From contig CASHSZ010000048.1 of assembly GCA_949358305.1 (NCBI GenBank), forward strand, positions 1 to 64,000: a stretch of DNA of 64,000 bases. The letters run 5' to 3'. Both the position numbers and the translations under genes were made by a program. Below, one piece after another: positions 23,230 through 36,439 of the stretch (the stretch's first letter is position 1; each line of letters begins with the position of its first letter). Source of the stretch: Strigamia acuminata. Lineage: Eukaryota; Arthropoda; Chilopoda; Geophilomorpha; Linotaeniidae. Under the pieces are notes generated by a model. It had not been told where the DNA came from, did no database searches, and saw only the letters and a program-made list of their open reading frames with translations.

Positions 23230-24698
23230 TGTTGCGGTCAGTCAACAGGAACAGAGAAGAACTGAGATGTGGCGATTCGAAACTCCCGCCAACAAACTCA
23301 AACGATCGTATAGTGAAATTCGTACGTGTACCGTGTGGAAATGCACTTGATTCGCCTCAAAATCTCCTGTTACATGAAGGTTTAACTGTTGGAAACACTT
23401 TTGCATGGTATCCAAGTGCTTGCTGATCCATTGGCCAGTCTGGGAAAAATGGTTTCCTACTCAGGACACATTGGAAATGGGTCAAAAGCAGAAAATACAA
23501 GAGTTAACATTAACACGACTATTTTAATCAAATATAAAATGGCAACTCAATAATTACACATTATAATAGGATGGCACACGCCAAACCAATTGTTGGCAAA
23601 TTACAATAAAGAAATACTCCGTTGCCACGGAAACGGAGGAAATGCAATTTCAAGCAAAGACAACAAATTACGAGAAATGTATTAAAAATAATGTGTAATA
23701 GCTCAAAATGAGCACAAAAAACTCAGGAATAATAAAGTCTATCGTAACAACAAAATTCGTTAATCAAAACAATGAGAAAACAGCGAAAACAGTGATCGCT
23801 AAGCAGACAATTGGGCCTAACCAATCAAAGACAAGCAAAATGACATAATCATCAAGTTTGAATTCAAAGTCACACACAAAACCAAATAAGTAAAGATTTT
23901 GCATTGAAATACACTAAAACTAAATAGTACAAACACCAATTGAGATATAAAAACAAAACGACATGAAAGATTTACAAATCATCGGCAAAATCCAACATGG
24001 CGTCCGGTAAACTCTACATTGGCGGCAAAACACAAGGTTTGAATTTCAACACAAGAAATAACTTATGTAAACACTTTGGAATAAGTAAATAAGTTCAGGA
24101 AATGTAATTTCCCGCAAACAAGACACGTTTTAATGAAAGAACACTTGAAATCAACCGCAAACCGAACGAAACGATCTTGGACGGCAACGCACATGCGGGG
24201 TCCGTCACGATCGCTCGTAGCAGAAAAACGGCTGTTCCGGGACGAAATTAGAGTGCACGAATCAACAGATCACCCCCAAATTAGTCTAAAACAATGTCAA
24301 AAACAATTCTAACCATCAAAATTCCGTCCAAACGGAAGGTTAGAAGTTTGAACAAAAACCGAACTAGAACTTGAAATATGACGTCACGTCAATAACACTA
24401 GTGAACTGTTTAACGACAAATGCACCAAATTTCACCCGAAATCACACAAATTGATAGAAAATGAATAAAGTAACACAAAATCACGCAATAAACACTAGAA
24501 ATAAATGCAATAAACAATGGAATATCACATTTCATCAAACATCAGTATCTGAAAGCACTAAAAACATTTTAATAATGCAAAAATCCTGTAAATAAAAACT
24601 GAAATGTTATGCAAAATAAAACACACTTTGGAAAGATTTATTCAGACACAAATTGGCAATAAAAGTAGTTTCTAAATTATTCCACGTTGTTTGCAACA
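23230..24698 (-). repeat. BEL-1 5' LTR (1469 bp, uninterrupted)
   Basis: Intact LTR with TGTTGC/GCAACA ends. In element orientation it should drive transcription from its 5' part. A minus-strand ATTAAA (23523-23528 on the plus strand) is a candidate polyadenylation signal. The hairpin at 23617-23638 matches that of the left copy. The edge sequences in element orientation resemble those of the BEL-2 LTR although most of the interior does not align. Confidence 0.95.
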
Positions 24699-24702
24699 TG
24701 TT
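24699..24702. other. Target-site duplication of BEL-1, right copy (TGTT)
   Basis: Pairs with 14488-14491; the satellite continues TGTGCTAAGTCAACTG. Confidence 0.85.
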
Positions 24703-27700
24703 TGTGCTAAGTCAACTGTGATGTGAAATAAGCTCAAAATTTTTTTCTTCAAAATTTATTGCTTGGGTGTTGCTAAAACTTATATTGAAGGCTTCTACTA
24801 AGGTTTAAACACTATTTCTGAACATTCAGAGACATTGGTCTTGTGGTGTTTGTGCTAAGTCAACTGCGATGTGAAATGAGCTCAAAATTTTTTTTTCAAA
24901 ATTTAATGCTTGGGTGTTGCTAAAACTTATATTGAAGGCTTCTACTAAGGTTTAAACACTATTTCTGAACATTCAGAGACATTGGACTTGTGGTGTTTGT
25001 GCTAAGTCAACTGTGATGAGATCAAAAGTCTATTCTCCCAAATCATTGCTTGGATGTTGCTAAAACTTACATTGAAGGCTTCTACTAAGGTTTAAACACT
25101 ATTTCTGAACATTCAGAGACATTGGTCTTGTGGTGTTTGTGCTAAGTCAACTGTAATGAGATCAAAAGTCTATTCTCCCAAATCATCGGTTGGATGTTTC
25201 TAAAACTTACATTGGAGCCTTCTACTAAGGTTTAAACACTATTTCTGAACATTCAGAGACATTGGTCTTATGGTGTTTGTGCTAAGTCAACTGTGATGAG
25301 ATCAAAAGTCTATTCTCCCAAATCATTGGTTGGATGTTTCTAAAACTTACATTGGAGCCTTCTACTAAGGTTTAAACACTATTTCTGAACATTCAGAGAC
25401 ATTGGTCTTGTGGTGTTTGTGCTAAGTCAACTGTGATGAGATCAAAAGTCTATTCTCCCAAATCATTGGTTGGATGTTTCTAAAACTTACATTGGAGCCT
25501 TCTACTAAGGTTTAAACACTATTTCTGAACATTCAGAGACATTGGTCTTGTGGTGTTTGTGCTAAGTCAACTGTGATGTGAAATAAGCTCAAAATTTTTT
25601 TTTCAAAATTTATTGCTTGGGTGTTGCTAAAACTTATATTGAAGGCTTCTACTAAGGTTTAAACACTATTTCTGAACATTCAGAGACATTGGTCTTGTGG
25701 TGTTTGTGCTAAGTCAACTGCGATGTGAAATGAGCTCAAAATTTTTTTTTCAAAATTTAATGCTTGGGTGTTGCTAAAACTTATATTGAAGGCTTCTACT
25801 AAGGTTTAAACACTATTTCTGAACATTCAGAGACATTGGACTTGTGGTGTTTGTGCTAAGTCAACTGTGATGAGATCAAAAGTCTATTCTCCCAAATCAT
25901 TGCTTGGATGTTGCTAAAACTTACATTGAAGGCTTCTACTAAGGTTTAAACACTATTTCTGAACATTCAGAGACATTGGTCTTGTGGTGTTTGTGCTAAG
26001 TCAACTGTAATGAGATCAAAAGTCTATTCTCCCAAATCATCGGTTGGATGTTTCTAAAACTTACATTGGAGCCTTCTACTAAGGTTTAAACACTATTTCT
26101 GAACATTCAGAGACATTGGTCTTATGGTGTTTGTGCTAAGTCAACTGTGATGAGATCAAAAGTCTATTCTCCCAAATCATTGGTTGGATGTTTCTAAAAC
26201 TTACATTGGAGCCTTCTACTAAGGTTTAAACACTATTTCTGAACATTCAGAGACATTGGTCTTGTGGTGTTTGTGCTAAGTCAACTGTGATGAGATCAAA
26301 AGTCTATTCTCCCAAATCATTGGTTGGATGTTTCTAAAACTTACATTGGAGCCTTCTACTAAGGTTTAAACACTATTTCTGAACATTCAGAGACATTGGT
26401 CTTATGGTGTTTGTGCTAAGTCAACTGTGATGAGATCAAAAGTCTATTCTCCCAAATCATTGCTTGGATGTTGCTAAAACTTACATTGAAGGCTTCTACT
26501 AAGGTTTAAACACTATTTCTGAACATTCAGAGACATTGGTCTTGTGGTGTTTGTGCTAAGTCAACTGTAATGAGATCAAAAGTCTATTCTCCCAAATCAT
26601 CGGTTGGATGTTTCTAAAACTTACATTGGAGCCTTCTACTAAGGTTTAAACACTATTTCTGAACATTCAGAGACATTGGTCTTATGGTGTTTGTGCTAAG
26701 TCAACTGTGATGAGATCAAAAGTCTATTCTCCCAAATCATCGGTTGGATGTTTCTAAAACTTACATTGGAGCCTTCTACTAAGGTTTAAACACTATTTCT
26801 GAACATTCAGAGACATTGGTCTTGTGGTGTTTGTGCTAAGTCAACTGTGATGAGATCAAAAGTCTATTTTCCCAAATCATCGGTTGAATGTTTCTAAAAC
26901 TTACATTGGAGCCTTCTACTAAGGTTTAAACACTATTTCTGAACATTCAGAGACATTGGTCTTGTGGTGTTTGTGCTAAGTCAACTGTGATGAGATCAAA
27001 AGTCTATTCTCCCAAATCATCGGTTGGATGTTTCTAAAACTTACATTGGAGCCTTCTACTAAGGTTTAAACACTATTTCTGAACATTCAGAGACATTGGT
27101 CTTATGGTGTTTGTGCTAAGTCAACTGTGATGAGATCAAAAGTCTATTCTCCCAAATCATCGGTTGGATGTTTCTAAAACTTACATTGGAGCCTTCTACT
27201 AAGGTTTAAACACTATTTCTGAACATTCAGAGACATTGGTCTTGTGGTGTTTGTGCTAAGTCAACTGTGATGAGATCAAAAGTCTATTTTCCCAAATCAT
27301 CGGTTGAATGTTTCTAAAACTTACATTGGAGCCTTCTACTAAGGTTTAAACACTATTTCTGAACATTCAGAGACATTGGTCTTGTGGTGTTTGTGCTATG
27401 TCAACTGTGATGAGATCAAAAGTCTATTCTCCCAAATCATTGGTTGGATGTTTCTAAAACTTACATTGGAGCCTTCTACTAAGGTTTAAACACTATTTCT
27501 GAACATTCAGAGACATTGGTCTTGTGGTGTTTGTGCTAAGTCAACTGTGATGAGATCAAAAGTCTATTCTCCCAAATCATCGGTTAAATGTTTCTAAAAC
27601 TTACATTGGAGCCTTCTACTAAGGTTTAAACACTATTTCTGAACATTCAGAGACATTGGTCTTGTGGTGTTTGTGCTAAGTCAACTGTGATGAGATCAAA

Positions 27701-28962
27701 AGTCTATTCTCCCAAATCATCGGTTGGATGTTTCTAAAACTTACATTGGAGCCTTCTACTAAGGTTTAAACACTATTTCTGAACATTCAGAGACATTGGT
27801 CTTATGGTGTTTGTGCTAAGTCAACTGTGATGAGATCAAAAGTCTATTCTCCCAAATCATCGGTTGGATGTTTCTAAAACTTACATTGGAGCCTTCTACT
27901 AAGGTTTAAACACTATTTCTGAACATTCAGAGACATTGGTCTTGTGGTGTTTGTGCTAAGTCAACTGTGATGAGATCAAAAGTCTATTCTCCCAAATCAT
28001 TGGTTGGATGTTTCTAAAACTTACATTGGAGCCTTCTACTAAGGTTTAAACACTATTTCTGAACATTCAGAGACATTGGTCTTGTGGTGTTTGTGCTAAG
28101 TCAACTGTGATGAGATCAAAAGTCTATTCTCCCAAATCATTGGTTGGATGTTTCTAAAACTTACATTGGAGCCTTCTACTAAGGTTTAAACACTATTTCT
28201 GAACATTCAGAGACATTGGTCTTGTGGTGTTTGTGCTAAGTCAACTGTGATGTGAAATAAGCTCAAAATTTTTTTTTCAAAATTTATTGCTTGGGTGTTG
28301 CTAAAACTTATATTGAAGGCTTCTACTAAGGTTTAAACACTATTTCTGAACATTCAGAGACATTGGTCTTGTGGTGTTTGTGCTAAGTCAACTGCGATGT
28401 GAAATGAGCTCAAAATTTTTTTTTCAAAATTTAATGCTTGGGTGTTGCTAAAACTTATATTGAAGGCTTCTACTAAGGTTTAAACACTATTTCTGAACAT
28501 TCAGAGACATTGGACTTGTGGTGTTTGTGCTAAGTCAACTGTGATGAGATCAAAAGTCTATTCTCCCAAATCATTGCTTGGATGTTGCTAAAACTTACAT
28601 TGAAGGCTTCTACTAAGGTTTAAACACTATTTCTGAACATTCAGAGACATTGGTCTTGTGGTGTTTGTGCTAAGTCAACTGTAATGAGATCAAAAGTCTA
28701 TTCTCCCAAATCATCGGTTGGATGTTTCTAAAACTTACATTGGAGCCTTCTACTAAGGTTTAAACACTATTTCTGAACATTCAGAGACATTGGTCTTATG
28801 GTGTTTGTGCTAAGTCAACTGTGATGAGATCAAAAGTCTATTCTCCCAAATCATTGGTTGGATGTTTCTAAAACTTACATTGGAGCCTTCTACTAAGGTT
28901 TAAACACTATTTCTGAACATTCAGAGACTTTGGTCTTGTGGTGTTTGTGCTAAGTCAACTGT

Positions 28963-29816
28963 GATGTGAAATAAGCTCAAAATTTTTTTTTCAAAATTTA
29001 TTGCTTGGGTGTTGCTAAAACTTATATTGAAGGCTTCTACTAAGGTTTAAACACTATTTCTGAACATTCAGAGACATTGGTCTTGTGGTGTTTGTGCTAA
29101 GTCAACTGCGATGTGAAATGAGCTCAAAATTTTTTTTTCAAAATTTAATGCTTGGGTGTTGCTAAAACTTATATTGAAGGCTTCTACTAAGGTTTAAACA
29201 CTATTTCTGAACATTCAGAGACATTGGACTTGTGGTGTTTGTGCTAAGTCAACTGTGATGAGATCAAAAGTCTATTCTCCCAAATCATTGCTTGGATGTT
29301 GCTAAAACTTACATTGAAGGCTTCTACTAAGGTTTAAACACTATTTCTGAACATTCAGAGACATTGGTCTTGTGGTGTTTGTGCTAAGTCAACTGTAATG
29401 AGATCAAAAGTCTATTCTCCCAAATCATCGGTTGGATGTTTCTAAAACTTACATTGGAGCCTTCTACTAAGGTTTAAACACTATTTCTGAACATTCAGAG
29501 ACATTGGTCTTATGGTGTTTGTGCTAAGTCAACTGTGATGAGATCAAAAGTCTATTCTCCCAAATCATTGGTTGGATGTTTCTAAAACTTACATTGGAGC
29601 CTTCTACTAAGGTTTAAACACTATTTCTGAACATTCAGAGACATTGGTCTTGTGGTGTTTGTGCTAAGTCAACTGTGATGAGATCAAAAGTCTATTCTCC
29701 CAAATCATTGGTTGGATGTTTCTAAAACTTACATTGGAGCCTTCTACTAAGGTTTAAACACTATTTCTGAACATTCAGAGACATTGGTCTTGTGGTGTTT
29801 GTGCTAAGTCAACTGT
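28963..29816. repeat. Higher-order repeat of six monomers (854 bp), copy in array 2
   Basis: The diagnostic GATGTGAAATAAGC of the first B monomer recurs at 28963 and 29817, 854 bp apart (two 147-bp and four 140-bp monomers). The previous unit (28249-28962) is 714 bp, one 140-bp monomer shorter. The variant AGACTTTGG near 28926 is otherwise found only in array 3. Confidence 0.85.
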
Positions 29817-32800
29817 GATGTGAAATAAGCTCAAAATTTTTTTTTCAAAATTTATTGCTTGGGTGTTGCTAAAACTTATATTGAAGGCTTCTACTAAGGT
29901 TTAAACACTATTTCTGAACATTCAGAGACATTGGTCTTGTGGTGTTTGTGCTAAGTCAACTGCGATGTGAAATGAGCTCAAAATTTTTTTTTCAAAATTT
30001 AATGCTTGGGTGTTGCTAAAACTTATATTGAAGGCTTCTACTAAGGTTTAAACACTATTTCTGAACATTCAGAGACATTGGACTTGTGGTGTTTGTGCTA
30101 AGTCAACTGTGATGAGATCAAAAGTCTATTCTCCCAAATCATTGCTTGGATGTTGCTAAAACTTACATTGAAGGCTTCTACTAAGGTTTAAACACTATTT
30201 CTGAACATTCAGAGACATTGGTCTTGTGGTGTTTGTGCTAAGTCAACTGTAATGAGATCAAAAGTCTATTCTCCCAAATCATCGGTTGGATGTTTCTAAA
30301 ACTTACATTGGAGCCTTCTACTAAGGTTTAAACACTATTTCTGAACATTCAGAGACATTGGTCTTATGGTGTTTGTGCTAAGTCAACTGTGATGAGATCA
30401 AAAGTCTATTCTCCCAAATCATTGGTTGGATGTTTCTAAAACTTACATTGGAGCCTTCTACTAAGGTTTAAACACTATTTCTGAACATTCAGAGACATTG
30501 GTCTTGTGGTGTTTGTGCTAAGTCAACTGTGATAAGATCAAAAGTCTATTCTCCCAAATCATCGGTTAAATGTTTCTAAAACTTACATTGGAGCCTTCTA
30601 CTAAGGTTTAAACACTATTTCTGAACATTCAGAGACATTGGTCTTGTGGTGTTTGTGCTAAGTCAACTGTGATGAGATCAAAAGTCTATTCTCCCAAATC
30701 ATCGGTTGGATGTTTCTAAAACTTACATTGGAGCCTTCTACTAAGGTTTAAACACTATTTCTGAACATTCAGAGACATTGGTCTTGTGGTGTTTGTGCTA
30801 AGTCAACTGTGATGAGATCAAAAGTCTATTTTCCCAAATCATCGGTTGAATGTTTCTAAAACTTACATTGGAGCCTTCTACTAAGGTTTAAACACTATTT
30901 CTGAACATTCAGAGACATTGATCTTATGGTGTTTGTGCTAAGTCAACTGTGATGAGATCAAAAGTCTATTCTCCCAAATCATCGGTTGGATGTTTCTAAA
31001 ACTTACATTGGAGCCTTCTACTAAGGTTTAAACACTATTTCTGAACATTCAGAGACATTGGTCTTGTGGTGTTTGTGCTAAGTCAACTGTGATGAGATCA
31101 AAAGTCTATTTTCCCAAATCATCGGTTGAATGTTTCTAAAACTTACATTGGAGCCTTCTACTAAGGTTTAAACACTATTTCTGAACATTCAGAGACATTG
31201 ATCTTATGGTGTTTGTGCTAAGTCAACTGTGATGAGATCAAAAGTCTATTCTCCCAAATCATCGGTTGGATGTTTCTAAAACTTACATTGGAGCCTTCTA
31301 CTAAGGTTTAAACACTATTTCTGAACATTCAGAGACATTGGTCTTGTGGTGTTTGTGCTAAGTCAACTGTGATGAGATCAAAAGTCTATTTTCCCAAATC
31401 ATCGGTTGAATGTTTCTAAAACTTACATTGGAGCCTTCTACTAAGGTTTAAACACTATTTCTGAACATTCAGAGACATTGGTCTTGTGGTGTTTGTGCTA
31501 AGTCAACTGTGATGAGATCAAAAGTCTATTCTTCCAAATCATTGGTTGGATGTTTCTAAAACTTACATTGGAGCCTTCTACTAAGGTTTAAACACTATTT
31601 CTGAACATTCAGAGACATTGGTCTTGTGGTGTTTGTGCTAAGTCAACTGTGATGAGATCAAAAGTCTATTTTCCCAAATCATCGGTTAAATGTTTCTAAA
31701 ACTTACATTGGAGCCTTCTACTAAGGTTTAAACACTATTTCTGAACATTCAGAGACATTGGTCTTGTGGTGTTTGTGCTAAGTCAACTGTGATGAGATCA
31801 AAAGTCTATTCTCCCAAATCATCGGTTGGATGTTTCTAAAACTTACATTGGAGCCTTCTACTAAGGTTTAAACACTATTTCTGAACATTCAGAGACATTG
31901 GTCTTATGGTGTTTGTGCTAAGTCAACTGTGATGAGATCAAAAGTCTATTCTCCCAAATCATCGGTTGGATGTTTCTAAAACTTACATTGGAGCCTTCTA
32001 CTAAGGTTTAAACACTATTTCTGAACATTCAGAGACATTGGTCTTGTGGTGTTTGTGCTAAGTCAACTGTGATGAGATCAAAAGTCTATTCTCCCAAATC
32101 ATTGGTTGGATGTTTCTAAAACTTACATTGGAGCCTTCTACTAAGGTTTAAACACTATTTCTGAACATTCAGAGACATTGGACTTGTGGTGTTTGTGCTA
32201 AGTCAACTGTGATGAGATCAAAAGTCTATTCTCCCAAATCATTGCTTGGATGTTGCTAAAACTTACATTGAAGGCTTCTACTAAGGTTTAAACACTATTT
32301 CTGAACATTCAGAGACATTGGTCTTGTGGTGTTTGTGCTAAGTCAACTGTAATGAGATCAAAAGTCTATTCTCCCAAATCATCGGTTGGATGTTTCTAAA
32401 ACTTACATTGGAGCCTTCTACTAAGGTTTAAACACTATTTCTGAACATTCAGAGACATTGGTCTTATGGTGTTTGTGCTAAGTCAACTGTGATGAGATCA
32501 AAAGTCTATTCTCCCAAATCATTGGTTGGATGTTTCTAAAACTTACATTGGAGCCTTCTACTAAGGTTTAAACACTATTTCTGAACATTCAGAGACATTG
32601 GTCTTGTGGTGTTTGTGCTAAGTCAACTGTGATGAGATCAAAAGTCTATTCTCCCAAATCATTGGTTGGATGTTTCTAAAACTTACATTGGAGCCTTCTA
32701 CTAAGGTTTAAACACTATTTCTGAACATTCAGAGACATTGGTCTTGTGGTGTTTGTGCTAAGTCAACTGTGATGTGAAATAAGCTCAAAATTTTTTTTTC

Positions 32801-34867
32801 AAAATTTATTGCTTGGGTGTTGCTAAAACTTATATTGAAGGCTTCTACTAAGGTTTAAACACTATTTCTGAACATTCAGAGACATTGGTCTTGTGGTGTT
32901 TGTGCTAAGTCAACTGCGATGTGAAATGAGCTCAAAATTTTTTTTTCAAAATTTAATGCTTGGGTGTTGCTAAAACTTATATTGAAGGCTTCTACTAAGG
33001 TTTAAACACTATTTCTGAACATTCAGAGACATTGGACTTGTGGTGTTTGTGCTAAGTCAACTGTGATGAGATCAAAAGTCTATTCTCCCAAATCATTGCT
33101 TGGATGTTGCTAAAACTTACATTGAAGGCTTCTACTAAGGTTTAAACACTATTTCTGAACATTCAGAGACATTGGTCTTGTGGTGTTTGTGCTAAGTCAA
33201 CTGTAATGAGATCAAAAGTCTATTCTCCCAAATCATCGGTTGGATGTTTCTAAAACTTACATTGGAGCCTTCTACTAAGGTTTAAACACTATTTCTGAAC
33301 ATTCAGAGACATTGGTCTTATGGTGTTTGTGCTAAGTCAACTGTGATGAGATCAAAAGTCTATTCTCCCAAATCATTGGTTGGATGTTTCTAAAACTTAC
33401 ATTGGAGCCTTCTACTAAGGTTTAAACACTATTTCTGAACATTCAGAGACATTGGTCTTGTGGTGTTTGTGCTAAGTCAACTGTGATGAGATCAAAAGTC
33501 TATTTTCCCAAATCATCGGTTGAATGTTTCTAAAACTTACATTGGAGCCTTCTACTAAGGTTTAAACACTATTTCTGAACATTCAGAGACATTGGTCTTG
33601 TGGTGTTTGTGCTAAGTCAACTGTGATGAGATCAAAAGTCTATTCTCCCAAATCATTGGTTGGATGTTTCTAAAACTTACATTGGAGCCTTCTACTAAGG
33701 TTTAAACACTATTTCTGAACATTCAGAGACATTGGTCTTGTGGTGTTTGTGCTAAGTCAACTGTGATGAGATCAAAAGTCTATTCTCCCAAATCATCGGT
33801 TAAATGTTTCTAAAACTTACATTGGAGCCTTCTACTAAGGTTTAAACACTATTTCTGAACATTCAGAGACATTGGTCTTGTGGTGTTTGTGCTAAGTCAA
33901 CTGTGATGAGATCAAAAGTCTATTCTCCCAAATCATCGGTTGGATGTTTCTAAAACTTACATTGGAGCCTTCTACTAAGGTTTAAACACTATTTCTGAAC
34001 ATTCAGAGACATTGATCTTATGGTGTTTGTGCTAAGTCAACTGTGATGAGATCAAAAGTCTATTCTCCCAAATCATCGGTTGGATGTTTCTAAAACTTAC
34101 ATTGGAGCCTTCTACTAAGGTTTAAACACTATTTCTGAACATTCAGAGACATTGGTCTTGTGGTGTTTGTGCTAAGTCAACTGTGATGAGATCAAAAGTC
34201 TATTCTCCCAAATCATTGGTTGGATGTTTCTAAAACTTACATTGGAGCCTTCTACTAAGGTTTAAACACTATTTCTGAACATTCAGAGACATTGGTCTTG
34301 TGGTGTTTGTGCTAAGTCAACTGTGATGAGATCAAAAGTCTATTCTCCCAAATCATTGGTTGGATGTTTCTAAAACTTACATTGGAGCCTTCTACTAAGG
34401 TTTAAACACTATTTCTGAACATTCAGAGACATTGGTCTTGTGGTGTTTGTGCTAAGTCAACTGTGATGTGAAATAAGCTCAAAATTTTTTTTTCAAAATT
34501 TATTGCTTGGGTGTTGCTAAAACTTATATTGAAGGCTTCTACTAAGGTTTAAACACTATTTCTGAACATTCAGAGACATTGGTCTTGTGGTGTTTGTGCT
34601 AAGTCAACTGCGATGTGAAATGAGCTCAAAATTTTTTTTTCAAAATTTAATGCTTGGGTGTTGCTAAAACTTATATTGAAGGCTTCTACTAAGGTTTAAA
34701 CACTATTTCTGAACATTCAGAGACATTGGACTTGTGGTGTTTGTGCTAAGTCAACTGTGATGAGATCAAAAGTCTATTCTCCCAAATCATTGCTTGGATG
34801 TTGCTAAAACTTACATTGAAGGCTTCTACTAAGGTTTAAACACTATTTCTGAACATTCAGAGACATT

Positions 34868-34872
34868 GGTCT
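34868..34872. other. Target-site duplication of BEL-2, left copy (GGTCT)
   Basis: GGTCT precedes the left LTR and is repeated at 50938-50942. It covers monomer positions 41-45, only 10 bp from the BEL-1 site. Confidence 0.9.
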
Positions 34873-36439
34873 TGTTGCAAGACAGCGTGGAAGAATTGTT
34901 GTGCTGAGATTGTGTCAATAAATATTACTAATTGCTTTAATTTGTTTAATTTTCCTTTAGTGTTTTATTTTTCATAATTAACTGATATTTTTCACTTTAC
35001 AGAAATTTTGACTTATTAAAATGTTTTTCACTGATTTTTATTGTCACTTTTCGATTTAATGTACTGTTAATACCTTGCTATTATTTTATTCGTGTCTTTT
35101 TGAGTGCATTTATGAACCTTTCTATTAATTTTCCCTGATTTTGTGTTTATTGCGTGCAGTTCTAATGTTTTCTTCGTTTTCTGGCATACATTTGCGATGC
35201 TCGATACGTCATTTTTCGGTTCCTAGCGGACTTTTGCTTCCGTCTTCTAACCTTTCGTTTTGTGCTTTAGAATTCATTTGGATTTCTTTTTACATTTGTT
35301 TCTGACTAATTCAAGTCTGTTCTTTCTTTCTGGATGCATTAGAACTGCCCAAAATGCTTCGATCGGTTGTTTCTAACGTTCGTTGTCGGCTGCCGTAAAA
35401 GCGTAGCCGAGAATGTTCGGTTCGTTCAACATTTTCGTATTTATTAAACTTGTGTGTTTTCTTTCAGTATTTTGTGATAAGAATTAATAATTACTCTTGT
35501 ATTTTATTCGATACTTTATTTGTTATTTACATTAAGTGCTTTATATTCCAATTCCGAATTGTTTTGACGCTTTTGCAATGTTCGCCGGACGCCATGTTTG
35601 ATCCAATACCTTTGTTATGTTCGCCGGTCGCCATGTTTGTCCCAAGCGACGATTACACAATGTAACCGTTATTTTTGTATTTTATATTCTTATAATCTGC
35701 ATTTACTATTTCATTTCGAAGTGTTTTCACCTGTATTCTTTGCTATTTTTGCATTTTTATTCCGTTCGGAATTCAAATGTTTTGATTGCATCATTTTGCT
35801 TGACGCTGATTGGCTGTCTCGATCGTCTGCTTGACGATCATTGTTTTCGTTCCGTTTGCACTGTTTTACTTTTCTGATCTTATTGTTGTGATTAGATTAA
35901 ATATTCCTGGTATTCTTGTGATCATTTTAGTGTATCACAATCGTTAATTCGTGCAGTTTTTATGTAACTACAACTTTGCTGTGATTTCGTTTCCTCCGTT
36001 GCTATGACAACGGAGTTTCTTTTGTATCTGTATTTCGCCGCTATCGGCTTGGCGCGTGCCGTACTGGGTACTGCGCATGTGCGGTTCCTCAGGAACCAAT
36101 GTAATCAGTGTATTTTATTCAGTTCTCAACCAACTTTTTAATAAACAAGTTGTTTTTTGTTAACTCCCGTGTTTTCTATTTTCAACCTTAGTTTTCAATG
36201 TGTTGTGAGTAGTTAAGCCTTTCCCTGGATTAGCCATTGATTCAGCACTCCATTGGATATTAATCAACGGTGTTCCCATCAATGTTCCATGCATTCAACA
36301 ATAGTTTTCAGTGCGGATTTGTGTTCTCAGCGCGGTTTTCGTACGAATTCAACAATACGATCACTTGAGTTTTTAGAGGCGGGAAATTCAAATAGCCCCA
36401 ACCCCATTCCTAGCTGTTTGGTGTTGACAGACCGCAACA
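34873..36439 (+). repeat. BEL-2 5' LTR (1567 bp)
   Basis: Ends TGTTGC/GCAACA. AATAAA at 36140-36145 followed by a T/GT-rich stretch is the likely polyadenylation signal; another AATAAA lies close to the LTR start and is less likely. A hairpin with 8-bp arms CTCCGTTG/CAACGGAG sits at 35994-36015, and a short GGTTCCTCAGGAACC palindrome lies near 36083. No TATA box could be assigned with confidence. Confidence 0.95.
35994..36015 (+). promoter_or_regulatory. Conserved LTR hairpin
   Basis: Perfect 8-bp inverted arms (CTCCGTTG and CAACGGAG) with a 6-nt loop. The BEL-1 LTR has the corresponding element in the same orientation with 7-bp arms, within a TTTCCTCCGTT...ACGGAG context, although most of the two LTRs do not align. 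The role is unknown. Confidence 0.5.

Larger units (their letters stand above)
14492..24698 (-). mobile_element. BEL-1: full-length BEL/Pao LTR retrotransposon inserted in satellite
   Basis: Complete element on the minus strand. In element order it has a 5' LTR (23230-24698), a primer-binding site, a leader, one Gag-Pol frame (22318-17066) and a 3' LTR (17007-14492). LTRs start TGTTGC and end GCAACA. After discounting a later insertion in the 3' LTR, the LTRs are the same length (1469 bp) and differ at about three positions (near 14753, 16519 and 16945 on the left copy), so integration is recent. No envelope-like third frame is present. The domain order protease, RT, RNase H, integrase and the C-terminal DUF5641-like region are typical of BEL/Pao. 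Confidence 0.95.
24699..34872. repeat. Satellite array 2 (140/147-bp monomers)
   Basis: About 72 monomers of the same satellite, no genes. It differs from array 1 in its variants: CTGTAATGAG and TTTTCCCAAATC are common here and were not seen left of BEL-1. Much of it is built from a 6-monomer unit (B, B, hybrid A, A with TAATGAG, A with TTATGG, A). The first B monomer carries an extra base (TTTTTTTCTTC around 24740). BEL-2 cuts the array at its right end, and the higher-order register continues on the far side. Confidence 0.97.

Noticed and set aside
17066-24698. Envelope gene in BEL-1 that would suggest an infectious form
   Set aside because: Only 58 nt separate the Gag-Pol stop from the 3' LTR and the leader frame has no fusion-protein features, so there is no env.
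35450-35877. Overlapping short frames in the BEL-2 LTR, repeated at 49948-50375
   Set aside because: T-rich LTR sequence with identical copies in both LTRs; no recognisable domain and no counterpart in BEL-1.
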